Of a stretch of DNA of 64,000 nucleotides, positions 33,780 to 45,734 are shown one piece after another (the stretch's first letter is position 1; the number at the start of each line of letters is the position of its first letter). A model generated the notes under the pieces. The model was not told where the DNA came from and searched no databases. It saw nothing but the letters and a program-made list of their open reading frames with translations. A program made the translations under genes and the position numbers. The stretch covers positions 1-64,000 of the forward strand of contig JAHQIW010004262.1 of NCBI GenBank assembly GCA_019055375.1, read 5' to 3'. This DNA is from Parelaphostrongylus tenuis. Taxonomy: Eukaryota > Nematoda > Chromadorea > Rhabditida > Metastrongylidae.

Positions 33780-36700
33780 GTCATTTCATTTGAAGATCTG
33801 GAGTTTCTTTCGAAGCTGGGGAAAAGTCCCCAATTGAACAATGATAAATCGGTTGTCCCGCCTCGCTCCACCCCTGCCACGTTCTCTTTCATGGCCATCG
33901 TCTTGCCGATTAGCCGCTATACAACGTTGCCAAAAATGTAAAAGTCGATACTATTTTCTCTGCTAAATCTTATTTCCAGGGAATAAGCTTATCATTAAAA
34001 TCAGGAAACATTGCGCTATCAGATGATTACTAATACTCTAAAAGAGCTCTGTCCGGCGAGGTTTGAAGCACAAATAAAAACATATAAGCAAGACAAGAGA
34101 AAAAACACGTGGTTTTATTCTAAAAAATTTTGGTTTAAATGTTACGGCGTAGTAAAGGGGTGTTTTGAAAAACCTGCGACGTGGGGCTATAGACTCAAGT
34201 TTCAGCTTGCGAATGTTTACTAACACTTCCATGAAAATTCCTCTTCACCGAGTGAGGTTGGTTTTCATGTGTTCCGTTCTAATCAGAAAGAACCGTATTT
34301 ATCGAATATTAGTGATACAATACAGCAATCAGTGTTGTATAGCAGCATATATAATACAAAGTCGTTGCGGCTTGCGCTTCGACGAGACTCGTCTCCTTTG
34401 AAGCCTGGAAAGGTCAAAATGATCCGCAAATCATTTAGTCACAGACCTCCATTACCTCAACAGAAAACGTATTGGATTTTATAATTACTATTACTAACAC
34501 CTCGGAACCGCTCAACAGAAAAAAAAGCTAAACCTAAGGTTTCTTCATTCACCGCTTTCGGACATTCCAAGTAAAAAATATTAATGGTGAATGTTTAGGG
34601 AACGCCTCAATTTCTTGAAGCCTCTCCACGATATCCAGACATAATGAATTTGCTATAGAACACTCCACAGGTCAAGTCTTGTTCAATATGTGGGTCGATC
34701 GCAAAGTGTGTAATGGGCTATTAACAATTCAGAGAACGGCGGCTTAGATGTGTTGATCTGGATAACCTTTCTAAATAATAATATGGATCTGGATAATGGA
34801 TCACTCAGGGTTTTCAAGGTATAGAGTCGTAAAGCTTATACGTCTTCTTGTAATTGTCATAACATATCTGAAAGAGAGGAAAGCTTCACCTCGATTTCAC
34901 TATGTTAGTGTGAGAATTTTACCGGTCGCATCAATTTTGTTTTTTTTCGTTTGCAAGTGCAAGTCAAAAGTACGGTAAGCGCTGTGAAATCATCTGCTAC
35001 TTTTTGAGTTTTCATAAAGGCCGAGAGTTGGATAAGCGATTTGGTGTTTTGTGGTTACGTGTTGAAGCAGCTACTTGACATATTCGCCATCATCTGATTC
35101 GGAATAGCGTTTAGCAAACTACAGAGATGAGTGATTTGACCTAAAATAAAAAAAATTATATGGATTTAGATACAATTATCTGGTTTCTGCAGGACATGCA
35201 GTGAAGAAGTTAGTAATACAGGTTGACCACTTTGTGCCTTGATAAAAGAGCACCTAGATGGAAAATAAAAATTCAGTCGAGCTCCTAGATTGATAAAAGA
35301 CACGGAGGCACCATGGTGATGCACAATTTTACCGAAAAATTTATAAGTATCCGGAAATTAGATAAGACTGAGACTCCAGCAACATGAGGAAGTAAGAGAA
35401 ATAATTTTTGGCTATAGAAGAAACGACCGCATCTGAGGATCAGATTTTGTCATGAGACATGAGAATTGAACGCTATAGAACTGGTGTACATGGTGCTAAG
35501 AAGATAAAGTGAACGTTCTTAAAAACAGTGTAAAGAGAACTAAAATGAATCTTCAATTATCACCTTCATAAACGTTTCAAGTTCCTCATAATGGTGTATG
35601 TTTATGGAGCGCACACTTTCTCGCATTTGCTCCACTATGTGCAAAGACAAGATTTTGATGTACATTTTGTAGAGTGAAGTCTCATTCTGCTTGTGTAGCG
35701 GTTTAGACTTTACGAAGTTTTCTCATTCCTTTGAATGTTCTGAAAAAGAACTTTTGAAAAGTCCGACGTGATGCCTTCCCAAGATAAGCTATGAAGTTGG
35801 TACTCATATACTGCTTGTTTTCTACATTCATCGGAAAGTTTCTATCCATATCAACGCCTGAGCCTTAACATTGCTGGATTCTGTATGAAAATTAGTTATG
35901 CAGTACCGATTTCAATACGATTCCGAAATTATTGTCGCAACTGTTCCACTCCAATAGCCTACTGAAAGCAAAGCCGCGCAGTCGCTCGCGTGGCAGTCGG
36001 AGCGACCGTCCTAGCAAATGACGCACGTAATCTTCACAGTGCCGTAGCTTCCTAATGAATGCAGACTTTCTCATCAGTGAAAAGAATCTTGCCATCAACA
36101 AAGGATAGAATTTGAAAGAGAAACTTTGATAGGGCTGTTTATGGTTTAAACATCCCAAAACAACACAAAATAGTGACATGTTCATCAAAACTGATACTGC
36201 ACCAAGCAATACAATGCCAACTCATGTATAATTCGAAGAAACTTTTCGTTACCAGGGTACTCTAGGAGTAGGAACTTTTGCAGAGTTGTAGAAGAGGCTT
36301 TGTTCTATAGTCTTGAAAGTAATAACTCAATATATCCATTCACATTCAATTATGGACATTATTCATAGCTGTATCTTGAGAGCAAAGTTGATGCTTCCTC
36401 TAAATCCCAAATTTTTGACGAACTTGCACAGCTTGAAAACACATGCTTACAAAAAAAGACATATTTCGCACTGTTATTGACCATTTTTATGTTATTATTT
36501 ATGTTCAGCCATATGTAAATTAAAATTGTTTTTCATTTCTTATTTCGCCTTCAATTATTGCCAAAAATGAATAGTAGTCAAATTATCTAGTATATTATCA
36601 CTCTGCACTTCCAAAATCGGATATTACGGCACAAATCTTCCAGTTTCAAAATACCATAGCTCAACACAAAAGCCAGGAGTTTTCATAGTGTTTTGAACTA

Positions 36701-36990
36701 GAAATAATTGGAAATAATGAATGGTTTATGACAAACGGTGGTGCTGAGTGCATGCCGTGACATAACACCGAAAACATTCAGCAGTTTGCAAATCATTGAT
36801 GGAGTTCTTCATGTGAAACCTTCTCAACTGAAGCAGAATGTAGTTATGAGACATGCAAAAGTTCTCCTCTGCTTTGATGAGTGAAAGGTGAAAGGAAACA
36901 GGAGTACATTTCAAATAGGGGTAGGTATTCCATACAAATCGTAAAAAAAGGTGAACACATTCAAGGCAACTCGAATTTTTCACTAAAAAA
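33780..36990. other. unassigned DNA
   Basis: An inverted, diverged R2-like fragment (CGCCTCGCTCCACCCC...CATCGTCTTGCCGATTAGCC) is at about 33860-33930. A few short open frames at 34011-34490 and 35892-36209 have no recognisable domain. I see no supported gene. A fragment resembling R1 may be near 35040-35080. Confidence 0.35.
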
Positions 36991-37294
36991 GGCATATATA
37001 TATATGTACATAAAAGAAGACCTCAAGGAGAGAAGAGCAGCAGTTATGGCAGAAGCTGCAGAAGCTGGGAAGAGCATACGCAAAGCCCAGCGAGGCTTCG
37101 CCAACTATAGGACCAAGATGATTGCACTCCGATACCCTGACGGCACACTTACATCTTCGAGAAGGGCTATGGAGAAAATCATCCACCAATACTACTCGAA
37201 TCTCTTCGCTAGCCATGTTCTCTTACCGTCATATAAATTGAAAGAAGACGAATATGTCGTCCCACCGGTCCTCCCTTCCGAAATCCGACATGCT

Positions 37295-37718
37295 ATATCG
37301 TCAGTGTCGAAAGGTCGATGCTAGGAGTATCTCGTATTTCGCAAATGAGACAAAGGATCCGAACTTCCGACCTACGTCAACGATCGAAAATCAGAGACGC
37401 CGTTCTACACGCCAGGATATCGAAAATAAGGTGGGCCGGACACGTGATGCGCTTCAACGACAACCGATGGACGAGAGCCGTTACCGACTGGATTCCTCGG
37501 GACGTCAAGCGCTCTAAGGGAAGACCACTGACCCGTTGGTCCGATTTCTTCGCGAAAGCGATGGAAGAAAGATATGATGCTCAGCGAATTCCTAGAGCAA
37601 GGAGGACCCACTGGGCTACTCTTGCACGCGATAGGGAAAAATGGAAGAGTTGCTGGTACCCGCTCGAGTCACTCGACGATCAACGGGGCGACAGGTGATA
37701 CAGGTGATATCGTCAGTG
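37295..37718 (+). mobile_element. second RTE copy nested in the first, with target duplication
   Basis: The insert 37307-37706 is a 5'-truncated 3' end of the same family: its frame reads MLGVSRISQMRQRIRT...AGHVMRFNDNRWTRAV...AQRIPRARRTHWATLARD and parallels 38850-39230. It is flanked by ATATCGTCAGTG at 37295-37306 and 37707-37718, a 12-bp target-site duplication. Removing the insert restores continuity of the host element's frame between AISSV and KNRTTPGKD. The insert's own reading frame is fully open. Confidence 0.9.
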
Positions 37719-38072
37719 AAGAACAGAACAACACCTGGTAAAGACAGGATTAGACCAGAACATCTTAAGAATCTGCCGCCACTTCTCATCAACACCCTGG
37801 CTCGGCTCTTCACTCGCTACCTGTCAGAATGCAAGGTCCCTAATCAATGGAAAACCAGCAAGACCGTTTTGTTGTTCAAAAAGGGAGACCTTCACGACAT
37901 AGGCAATTATCGCCCAATCTGCTGGCTGTCCGTTGTCTATAAACTCTTTACTCGAGTCATCCTAAACAGGATTGACAGAACACTGGACGAAGGAGAGCCA
38001 TGCGAACAAGCAGGGTTCCGAATAGGATTTAGTACCATGGACCACATCCACACGATTACAAGACTCATTTAA
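37641..38072 (+). pseudogene. reverse transcriptase domain, N-terminal part (RTE host copy)
   Basis: Coding from about 37707 contains RT motifs TTPGKDRIRPE, LLFKKGD, NYRPI, EQAGFRIGFSTMDHI. The frame stops with TAA in place of a sense codon after TITRLI, and continues in the same frame ALREYKQPLCLTFIDLMKAF before a second stop and a 1-nt loss. The part before 37707 belongs to the nested insert read in a different frame relation. Confidence 0.8.
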
Positions 38073-38198
38073 GCTTTAAGAGAGTACAAACAACCACTAT
38101 GTCTCACCTTCATCGATCTGATGAAAGCCTTTGATTCAGTGGAAACAAAGCGGTTATAGAGGCTCTGGATAACCAGGGCGTCCCTTACTTGGTACATA

Positions 38199-38627
38199 AT
38201 GATCCTTCGTGAGCTTTATAAAGATTTCACGACCAAAATATCTCCATTCTACAACAATATCACCATTGACGTAAGAAGAGGGGTTCGACAAGGCGATACA
38301 ATTTCGCCAAAACTATTCAGTGCCACGCTACAAAACGTCATGCGAACATTAGAATGGGACGAAATGGGAGTGAAAATTGGCGATCTACAATTAAACCATT
38401 TTCGCTTTGCTGATGATATCGTTCTCATAACACCAAACATCAGCCAAGCGGAACTGATGTTGACCGACTTCTACAACGCCTGTGGAAAGATTGGTCTTCA
38501 ACTAAATCTAACAAAAACAAGTGTTCATGAGGAACGGATGGGTTTCGAATGCCCCATTCACGCTCAACGGAACGACAATCTGCCGAATGCTCCTGTTACG
38601 TCTATCTGGATCGCAAAATCAACATGA
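38199..38627 (+). pseudogene. reverse transcriptase catalytic domain (FADD) of RTE host copy
   Basis: Contains VRRGVRQGDTISPKLF and FADDIVLITPNISQAELMLT, the conserved fingers and catalytic palm motifs. Frame is lost near 38540 (a 1-nt shift after LTKT). The continuation at 38549-38959 in another frame encodes YLDRKINMMNDLAPELSRRK and IPALTYAAETWSLRKQDERS. Confidence 0.85.
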
Positions 38628-39231
38628 TGAACGACCTAGCTCCAGAGTTGAGCAGGAGGAAACGAGCGGCTTGGGAAACATTTAAGAGCATCGAAGATGT
38701 AGTGAAGAGGACAAAGAACATCCGACTCCGTGCCCACTTTTTCGACTCGAAAATTATCCCTGCCCTAACGTATGCAGCAGAAACCTGGTCGCTACGTAAG
38801 CAGGATGAAAGATCACTTGTCGTTATCGAACGCGCAGTCGGAAGGTCGATGCTAGGAGTATCCCTTATCTCGCAAATGAGAGAAAGGATTCGAAGTTCGA
38901 CCTACGTCAACGATCGAAAATCAGAGACGCCGTTCTACACGCCAGGATATCCAAAATAAGGTGGGCCGGACACGTGATGCGCTTCAGCGACAACCGATGG
39001 AGGAGAGCCGTTACCGACTGAATTCCTCGGGACGTCAAGCGCTCTAAAGGAAGACCACTGACCCGTTGGTCCGATTTCTTCACGAAAGCGACAGAAGAAA
39101 GATATGATGCTCAGCGAATTCCTAGAGCGAGGAGGACCCACTGGGCTACTGTTGCACGCGATAGGAAAAAAGGAAGAGTTGATGGCACCCGCTCGAGTCA
39201 CTCGACGATCAACGGGACGACAGGTGATACA

Positions 39232-39276
39232 GGTAAATATATATATATATTATATATATATATATATATATATCGA
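39232..39276. repeat. (AT)n microsatellite at the 3' end of the RTE element
   Basis: About 40 bases of nearly pure alternating AT directly follow the RTE terminus. A shorter (AT)n precedes the 5' truncation point near 36993, so the element probably inserted into or expanded an AT tract. Confidence 0.85.
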
Positions 39277-39279
39277 AAC

Positions 39280-39785
39280 ATATGTATCGGTCTACTTATG
39301 TTGCCTATTCCGGACCACATGCATGGCTCAAAAAATGATTATCAAGCTTGTTACATCAGTATCCTTACAGAAGATTCTATAATTTGACGTCGTAAAACTT
39401 TCGAAACATCTTGTGTCAATTCTGAGACGTGAAAAATGAACATCAAAGAATAGTATTCATGATCATATGTGACTACATGACATACCTAAGGTAGATTCTT
39501 TCTGACCTAAGCAGGCACATTCATAAAACATGCTTTCTCCAATAAATAATTAAGAAACTGGAAGTGATCAAAACTAAGAGTAATAAAGCAATTAAACGAA
39601 CAAGCTTTTCTTTTATCAACCACATTGTATAAAGGAACTATCCATGTGAGGCTTTTGATCTGTGTAGTTTAATATATTGCTCTAAATAATGGGCACCTAT
39701 AGGAATGGTACTTCATTAAGGCTGCGATACTACAATAAATATTGGTCAAATAAGATTATTCGGTCCAATACGCATCACGGTTCGG
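39280..39785. other. unassigned spacer
   Basis: No gene or repeat recognised between the RTE element and the last exon of copy F. Confidence 0.4.
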
Positions 39786-39787
39786 TT

Positions 39788-41603
39788 TCAGTTTCTGCCG
39801 ATAGTGCGAGACGCCGAGAAGAAATGCGATCCAAATGGACCCAGCGCCAACATTTGAACTGCTCTGGTTTACTACATTTTGCCACATCGCTTCAGACCAA
39901 TTTGCCATGATGATGTTTGTAGTCTACAAAGATTCATTTATAAATGCAAGTTCTCATAAATAACAGATGCAGAATAAACTCAAAGAGTTCTGGAAATTGA
40001 CAAGGGCACGTCGGGAAAAGCTGTTATTGTCACTTTGTCTGATGCTGGCATACTCTCCTGGTCAATTGCGTCATTCGTCTTAGTGCACATCCTGTCACCG
40101 TGCTACGGACGATAACGCACCTCTGATCATTCTTTTTTCGACTGAAAAAAACCATTAGTTACCGAAATGCACGTTCTTTTATCTTAGTAAGGAAAAAAAC
40201 ATCAGAAAAACAAAAGCAGTTTTATGCTCTGTTTTTTCCTATTCTTCAGAAGCCTTTGAACTATAGCCTAGCATAATAGAAAATATATCACTCTGAGCAA
40301 AAGTTATGTTTACAGAAAATTATTGATTTGAAAAAAGCTATTTCAGTGTCACTCTGACAATTTCCTCCCTTTCCAGGCAATTTCTTATATTGTTCGAGAA
40401 ACTTACGCTTGCATTTTTTGAACATTGAAAACACATTTCTGCCTCTCTGCTTGGAATTTTCCAAATAGACATTGAATATTGAAAACTCACGCATATCGTT
40501 TGCTAGATTAAGAGCGACTTTTCGGCATAGCATTGGTTCGTAGGTGGTTTTTACAGTAAGCTGACTCAAAATGGACGAGATTATAGCATCAGGTAAGAGT
40601 GCACTACGAGCTTGACTCTCGAGAATATCACCGACCTAAGTTACAAAGCTTTTAAACCAACGAATGGTGTTTGGAAGCGCATTCTTTCAAGCCGCTGCGA
40701 GCTGTGTACGTCGCGTTGACACTAGGTGGTTAACCAATTGCCAAAAAATTAGAGCTCACCTCTCACATCTTTCCAGAACGCTCGATAAAAAAGTTTGAAG
40801 TAAGATTTATAGACTCACTGTTTGCATCGCGAGGCGGGACACAAATGCCTGAGCTCTCTCCTTGCTCGGTGCAGTACCAGGAACTTGAGCGGTTACCTCG
40901 GTAGCGGTAGAATAAGCCATGTTTACAGGCAAGGAAAACACAGTGACAGTGAAGTTTTTAGTGCTCACTGCATGAAAATTTCGTCTTTTTTGTGGTGCTT
41001 CGTCAAAAATTAGATTAAAGCTAAGAACGATGAAGCTTTGGGCGTTGATAGTCCCTGAAAGATGCGTCGCATATTCGCCTTTTAATTTTTACCTTAGTCT
41101 GAGATGATTGAATGTATATATATCCTCTGTGATTCGTGGTGGCCTACCGACGTATCAAGTCAGTGATGTTATCTTCCCAGGTAAGTCTGATACCAATTTA
41201 CCGACTCCGGAGGGATGGATGGCTTAGTGAGCAATGCTATTAGTGATGAGTGCGAGGTCGAGATCATCAGCTTTGTGTGCAACACAAACACCTCTAATCA
41301 CTGCGCCACATGGGTTCCTAAAATTAGATTATCTGCAAAATGATTCTCTACTATTTAATTCTCGATCAAAATCCCAACTCTTCTATCTGAATGCCGCGAT
41401 TAAGACTGCACCAAAGTACTGTTATAGCATAGAATATATTCATTTTGATTAGTAATCATGAACTTTTGTCTTATGAGAGTATCTGTAATAACATGACAAT
41501 TTAGTTCATTACCTTGACCTGCAGGCATCACGCCGCATCCAAACACTGTTGAGATTATGGCTAGCATCAAAATCATGGAGCAGGTCAAATCAAATCTCAT
41601 CAT
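39788..41603 (-). pseudogene. secreted-protein family copy F (first three exons open)
   Basis: Minus strand: exon 1 41513-41603 (MMRFDLTCSMILMLAIISTV, FGCGVMPAGQ, donor GTAATG), exon 2 40819-40967 (STKNFTVTVFSLPVNMAYST...RLAMQT), exon 3 40491-40635 (VGDILESQARSALLPDAIIS...MLCRK, donor GTGAGT), exon 4 about 40000-40130, exon 5 39788-39923. Exons 1-3 are open and in phase. Exon 4 (CVIVRSTVTGC) is out of phase with exon 3 at its only good acceptor and has a further 1-nt loss at GGATGTGCACT. Exon 5 has a 1-nt insertion after MWQNVV. A SINE lies in intron 1. A truncated secreted product from exons 1-3 (exon 3 read through intronic sequence) cannot be excluded. Confidence 0.75.
41043..41328 (-). 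mobile_element. SINE family 1 in intron 1 of copy F
   Basis: Minus-strand copy with a decayed A box (TGGCGCAGTGATTAGAGG), the CCATCCCTCCGGAGTCGG and CTGGGAAGATAACATCACTG body and an A-rich region followed by AAAGGCGAATATGCGACGC. About as long as the copy at 27524-27832 but more diverged. Confidence 0.75.
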
Positions 41604-41970
41604 TTTTGTTAGAATGATATTTTTTAGCTCCTAAAAACCTAAGCGAACAATGCAAACTTTACTTAAGAAAATTTTCTATCCTTCACGATAGGTAGTCATG
41701 ATAATAGCGGATTTGACACTCAACACATAACTGAGTGGCGTCAGTGTGACAGTTCTTCGATTTCTCCAAAGCTTTAGAGTCTCAATAGCATCTTACAGCA
41801 AAATTTCCTGGAGTGTTTTCTGAGACAGATCTCGCATTTCCAGAACAAGAGTGATTCCGTCATTAGAATAAAATTCTTCTGCATGAGATAGCAGTGCAAG
41901 GAAGGATTCTCCTACAAAGTAATTCAAATGAGTGCACCGATTCGTCAGGTGTGATGGCTTAAATTTGGTT

Positions 41971-42000
41971 CCGCCTTCTCAGTTGTGATGCTGAAACACT
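41971..42000 (-). promoter_or_regulatory. conserved upstream motif of the secreted-protein family (copy F)
   Basis: Plus-strand CCGCCTTCTCAGTTGTGATG, about 0.37 kb upstream of exon 1, with three differences from the copy C version. Confidence 0.4.
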
Positions 42001-42774
42001 AAAATTCTGACTTTCCTTACCATTAATATTCCGCCTTCCGCAAACCCTAACTTTACAAGTGCTCAAGAAAAAATTTTCTGGAAGAGCATATTGTATAGCA
42101 GAAGCTAAGCACAATCTTCACTGCGAAACGCCCTTGGCAATGAAATTCTATGGATAAAAATTACAACTATAAAGCTTTGATGTTCTCATTGACGCTCTCA
42201 TTTATCACGTCCATAAAACTGCCTGTGTCGTCCGAGAGGCCAAATGATTTCAAGGAGCAACTTCCACAGAATTCCACAAATTCAAAAACAGACGAAGAAT
42301 GAGATGACGTTGGTAGTTCTTAATACAAAAGATGGAAATGAAAAGTCGTTTCAGAATTGACCAAAAAAAAGCACAGCTTTGTTGAGACATAAGGTATCCT
42401 TGTAAGTTTGAGATTTCTACACTTTATTCAAACTCTCAATGTAGCAAAATGGGAAAACAGAGTGTTTAGAAAGCGTAGGAAGTGAAGCTGAGCAGTTGAT
42501 TTCTAACACACGGTTTTGAATGCTCAAACTTCTCATCAAGGTGGATATTTGATCAACGCAGTCAATTTCTCGCAGTTTTTCTTAAGTTAACTTAAAAAAC
42601 CTTGTTTATTTTGGTTTGTGTACTGAAATTCTATTCAATATGTGGGGTAGTTAAAAACCTTTTAGTGGCTCCCAAGACCGACTATCTAACAACCCCGGCA
42701 TGCTTCAGTAATTCTTAATCTTCCTTCAGCCAAACATGAGATGTTATATAATTTCTTTATACCACAGCTAACGT

Positions 42775-42812
42775 TTTGGTAGTTCGCCTTCTTCAGAACC
42801 TGAAAAGGCTGT
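42775..42812 (-). ncRNA. hammerhead-like motif, mutated core
   Basis: Minus strand: GGTT, CTGAAGA, a stem II, AAAAC (in place of GAAAC), GTT (in place of GTC), AGCTG. Inactive relic at the left end of PLE copy 3. Confidence 0.5.
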
Positions 42813-44407
42813 GTCCGCAATCCAATGAGCCAAACACATTCATTAATCCTTTAGAAAAAATCACGCTACCTAGAATTCAATCGCTTCAAGCATAAAATCA
42901 ACTCACAGCATAGTCACCGCTTTTGCATGTGTTCCACTGAATAATTCGAGTAGAGATCACCAGAAGGGTATCACATAGGCTCGTAATGCACTTACCAATC
43001 AAAACAACAGTCTTATATACTGACTCAAATCACGAGTGATAACGAGGCTTTCCTCCCTGCGGTTTATGATTGGACTGATCGTATTAATCCAAAACGCTTC
43101 TAAAATTATTCTCACGTGTTTTATGCTCCTGCGCAAGACTGGTGACTTTGATATCAAAATCTATTCCGTCATGCTTCTGCGTTCTATGTCTTCCTAACGG
43201 AATAATTCCTCTAATGAGACGTCTGTCAAGCTAGAAGCTCTTCTATGCGGACATAAAGGAGCCTACACCACTGATGGATCTCCGGCCATTACTCTATTGT
43301 AGGCATTCAAATGACTGTCTAGGTATCTGTTTAACTCAAAGGAATTGGATAATTGTTTTACGTCCTTGAATGAGTAGTCAGAGCATATAGAATTCATCTA
43401 AGAAAAACACCAAAAGATAATTAGCACCCTTTCTTGAACGTTCAAATAAACTTAACCGAGAACGGCTACGTAACAAAGTGATACCGAAAGTCAAGTAGTA
43501 TGAAGATCCTGGTTCACTATCTCTCCTCACATCCCTCATATACGAAAAAGGTGTTAGTATAAACATGTTTCAAACAGTCGTTAATAAGTGCACTGGAAAA
43601 GAGCGGAGAGTAGAATCCGTGAAACTGGCTCGGGAAAAGCCATTTTTTAGTCGGCACGAATATGTAACCTCTTTGTTTAGGTTTAGAAGAAACGACACGC
43701 CTTTGAAAGGAAGTTCGAATGAAGGGCGAATCCCGTCTATCCTCTCATTTTTTCAGTTGAGATAAGTACAGCTATGAAACGTTGATGAAAAGAGCAGGTT
43801 TAGAGCAGTCGGTAATGATCATTGTAAGACCACCGAATTCTCTAAGGTGTCAATTAGTTCGCAGCCGCTTATATGACCGTCCCTATATAAAGAAAGATTT
43901 CAAAATATGTCCTAACGGCAGAGACGGTGTTGAATGAAAGTTGGAACAGTTTACTAAATTCTTGCAAAGCGTGCAGCGATAGATGTAGTGGCAGGTCGAG
44001 TAGGCCGCTCTATGCCCGCACAGAAGAACGCATAACTGACAAGCATCTCATTGGACAAATTCCCCCTCCACAGACACTAGAGCACGGAGGCATGACGGAG
44101 TAGATTTTGACATAGAAGTCACCATCCTTGCGCAGGAAAATAAAACATGAGCGCGGAAGATTTTAGAAGCGTTTTGGATAAACATCACCAATTCAGTATG
44201 AAGCGCAGGGAAGAATGCTTCGTTATTACTCGTTATATGAGTTACTATACAATACTGTTGTTTTGATGGGTAAGGTGCATCACGAGCCTATGTGATCACC
44301 TTCCGGTGATCTCTACTTGAATCATTTAATGAAGACGTCTGGTGATTTTTGTTAAAGGAGTAGTGAAGGTGCTCGACTGCTTGGGTTGTGGACAACTTGA
44401 CCTTTGA

Positions 44408-44442
44408 GGCTCTGAAGAAGGTGAACTTTCGAAACGTCAGCT
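44408..44442 (+). ncRNA. hammerhead ribozyme at right end of PLE copy 3
   Basis: GGCT, CTGAAGA (44412-44418), a stem II of weak pairs with a TGAA loop, C, GAAAC (44431-44435), GTC (44436-44438), AGCT. Stem I pairs GGCT with AGCT including one G-U. Conserved boxes are intact; stem II is weakened. Confidence 0.65.
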
Positions 44443-44459
44443 GCTTAAAAAAGATGAAT

Positions 44460-45730
44460 GTAACAACTCGTGTTTGGCTCAAAAAAGATAGGCACAAACT
44501 TTTTAGTGATTTATCTTTACTGTTTGTCAATGGCACTACTTTGCTCATTGAATCATATTTTGGAAAACATTTCATTACGGGAGGCGCATTGCTGTAATGA
44601 TGACGCACGTGTGGAACCAAAATTTTCACTCATTTCGTAAATTTTAAACAAAATTCTTTAACTCAGTGCATAGTAAATTTTGTTCTGTCCTTTTGCAAAT
44701 TACATATCGGATGTATCAACAACACTGTCGAATCATCGTGTATAAACAGTTTTGCTTATTAGTAATTCCGCTTAGTAACAGTTCCTTGTTGTAGCAGTGC
44801 CTTATCGTCGCAATTGAATTACTGTGCAGCGAATATTTTCGCTGCAAAATTTTCTTTGCACTTTGAGCAAGCAATATTCAACCAATGCTTCCATAGAACT
44901 TTTATCGTAGGTATATGAACACAATTGTTTCACAAAAATTCGTGTGAATTGGTATTCATTATCTTTCAGTTATTAATGATTTCGTTCCAGTTTCGACACG
45001 ATTAGTCTGAGCAGTTCTAGACTTAGCAATATTTCAGTCATGTCCCAAATGCAGATACCACTTACTTGTAGAACCATCTCTAAGACTGAAGATAATCAGA
45101 TATTTCGTTTGGCTTCCTTTTTGAGAGATTTTAGATCTTTCTCCGGCTACATAAAGCAGGTGACTCTCGTGGAACAACTTTAGTGGATTTACATGCTAAC
45201 GAAGAAATGCTACTCTGTTTAGAGATGCTGCCCCTTCTCCGAGGTCCTCATGTTTCTGAAGTTTTTTGAAACTACGTTTTACTACTTTACGGACGGTAGC
45301 AGTCGTTTTGACTCCTCGCGCTTTTCGGACGGCCACGAAGACTGGTGCGCCTAGATACAAATCTGGTTAATCCTCTAGGTACAGCAAGGTCAAGGCGCTA
45401 ACCCCACCGTTCTGCACGTGCGGGGAACAGTCCTTTGTGCCCAGCGCTCGATGATATCGGATATAGGAAAGAAAGTTGCTGGTTTGATTTCCTCCCACTA
45501 GTCTTCGCAGCTGTTTTTCGTGCTATTTTTGTTTTCAGTTCAATATGCCCCATATCACTTGGGCACCATATCTCATATCTCAACATCGCAACGCGAGCAA
45601 TTTAATCTTCAAATCCTTTGTTCAGTAATCGCTTTCTTATCAAAAAATGGTGAATTGTTAAACAACTGAGCGTTTTTTTTGCTATGCTATTACGTTGAGA
45701 AAAGGAATTCCTCTACACCCGCTAAAAATC
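44460..45730. other. unassigned DNA with one R1 repeat
   Basis: R1 occupies about 44690-44920. Nothing else is recognised. Confidence 0.4.
44690..44920 (+). repeat. dispersed repeat R1
   Basis: AACAACACTGTCGAATCATC, GTAATTCCGCTTAGTAACAG, TTCCTTGTTGTAGCAGTGCC and the CTTTGCACTTTGAGCAAGCA tail match other R1 copies in order. Confidence 0.5.
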
Positions 45731-45734
45731 CAGG

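Larger units (their letters stand above)
37005..39231 (+). mobile_element. 5'-truncated RTE-type non-LTR retrotransposon
   Basis: Starts inside the reverse transcriptase protein at YIKEDLKERRAAVMAEA. After the nested insert (37307-37706) it continues NRTTPGKDRIRPEHLKNL, NQWKTSKTVLLFKKGD, NYRPICWLSVVYKLFTRVIL, LTFIDLMKAFDS, VRRGVRQGDTISPKLF and HFRFADDIVLI (catalytic Asp pair), then the C-terminal AERYDAQRIPRARRTHW-type region. It ends with ACAGGTGATACAGGT next to an AT microsatellite. Stops at about 38070 and 38157 and frameshifts near 38145 and 38540 make it inactive. Upstream endonuclease domain is missing through 5' truncation. Confidence 0.9.
42765..44455. mobile_element. palindromic Penelope-like element, both arms with endonuclease remnants (copy 3)
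   Basis: The right half (about 43565-44455, plus) encodes FRRNDTPLKG, LEQSVMIIVRPP, CPNGRDG, HDGVDFDIEVTILAQENKT and ARKILEAFWI, all PLE endonuclease-region motifs with stops between. The left half, read on the minus strand (about 43340 down to 42765), encodes RRLIRGIIPLGRHRTQKHDG, IDFDIKVTSLAQEHKT and ILEAFWINTI. The arms are thus long inverted copies (at least 500 bp). Hammerhead motifs sit at both ends. Both arms are decayed, with several stops; inactive. Confidence 0.75.

Noticed and set aside
37254..37517. Arginine/serine-rich 87-codon frame
   Set aside because: It overlaps the RTE nested insert in another frame; the RTE frame has clear homology to the C-terminal region at 38850-39230.
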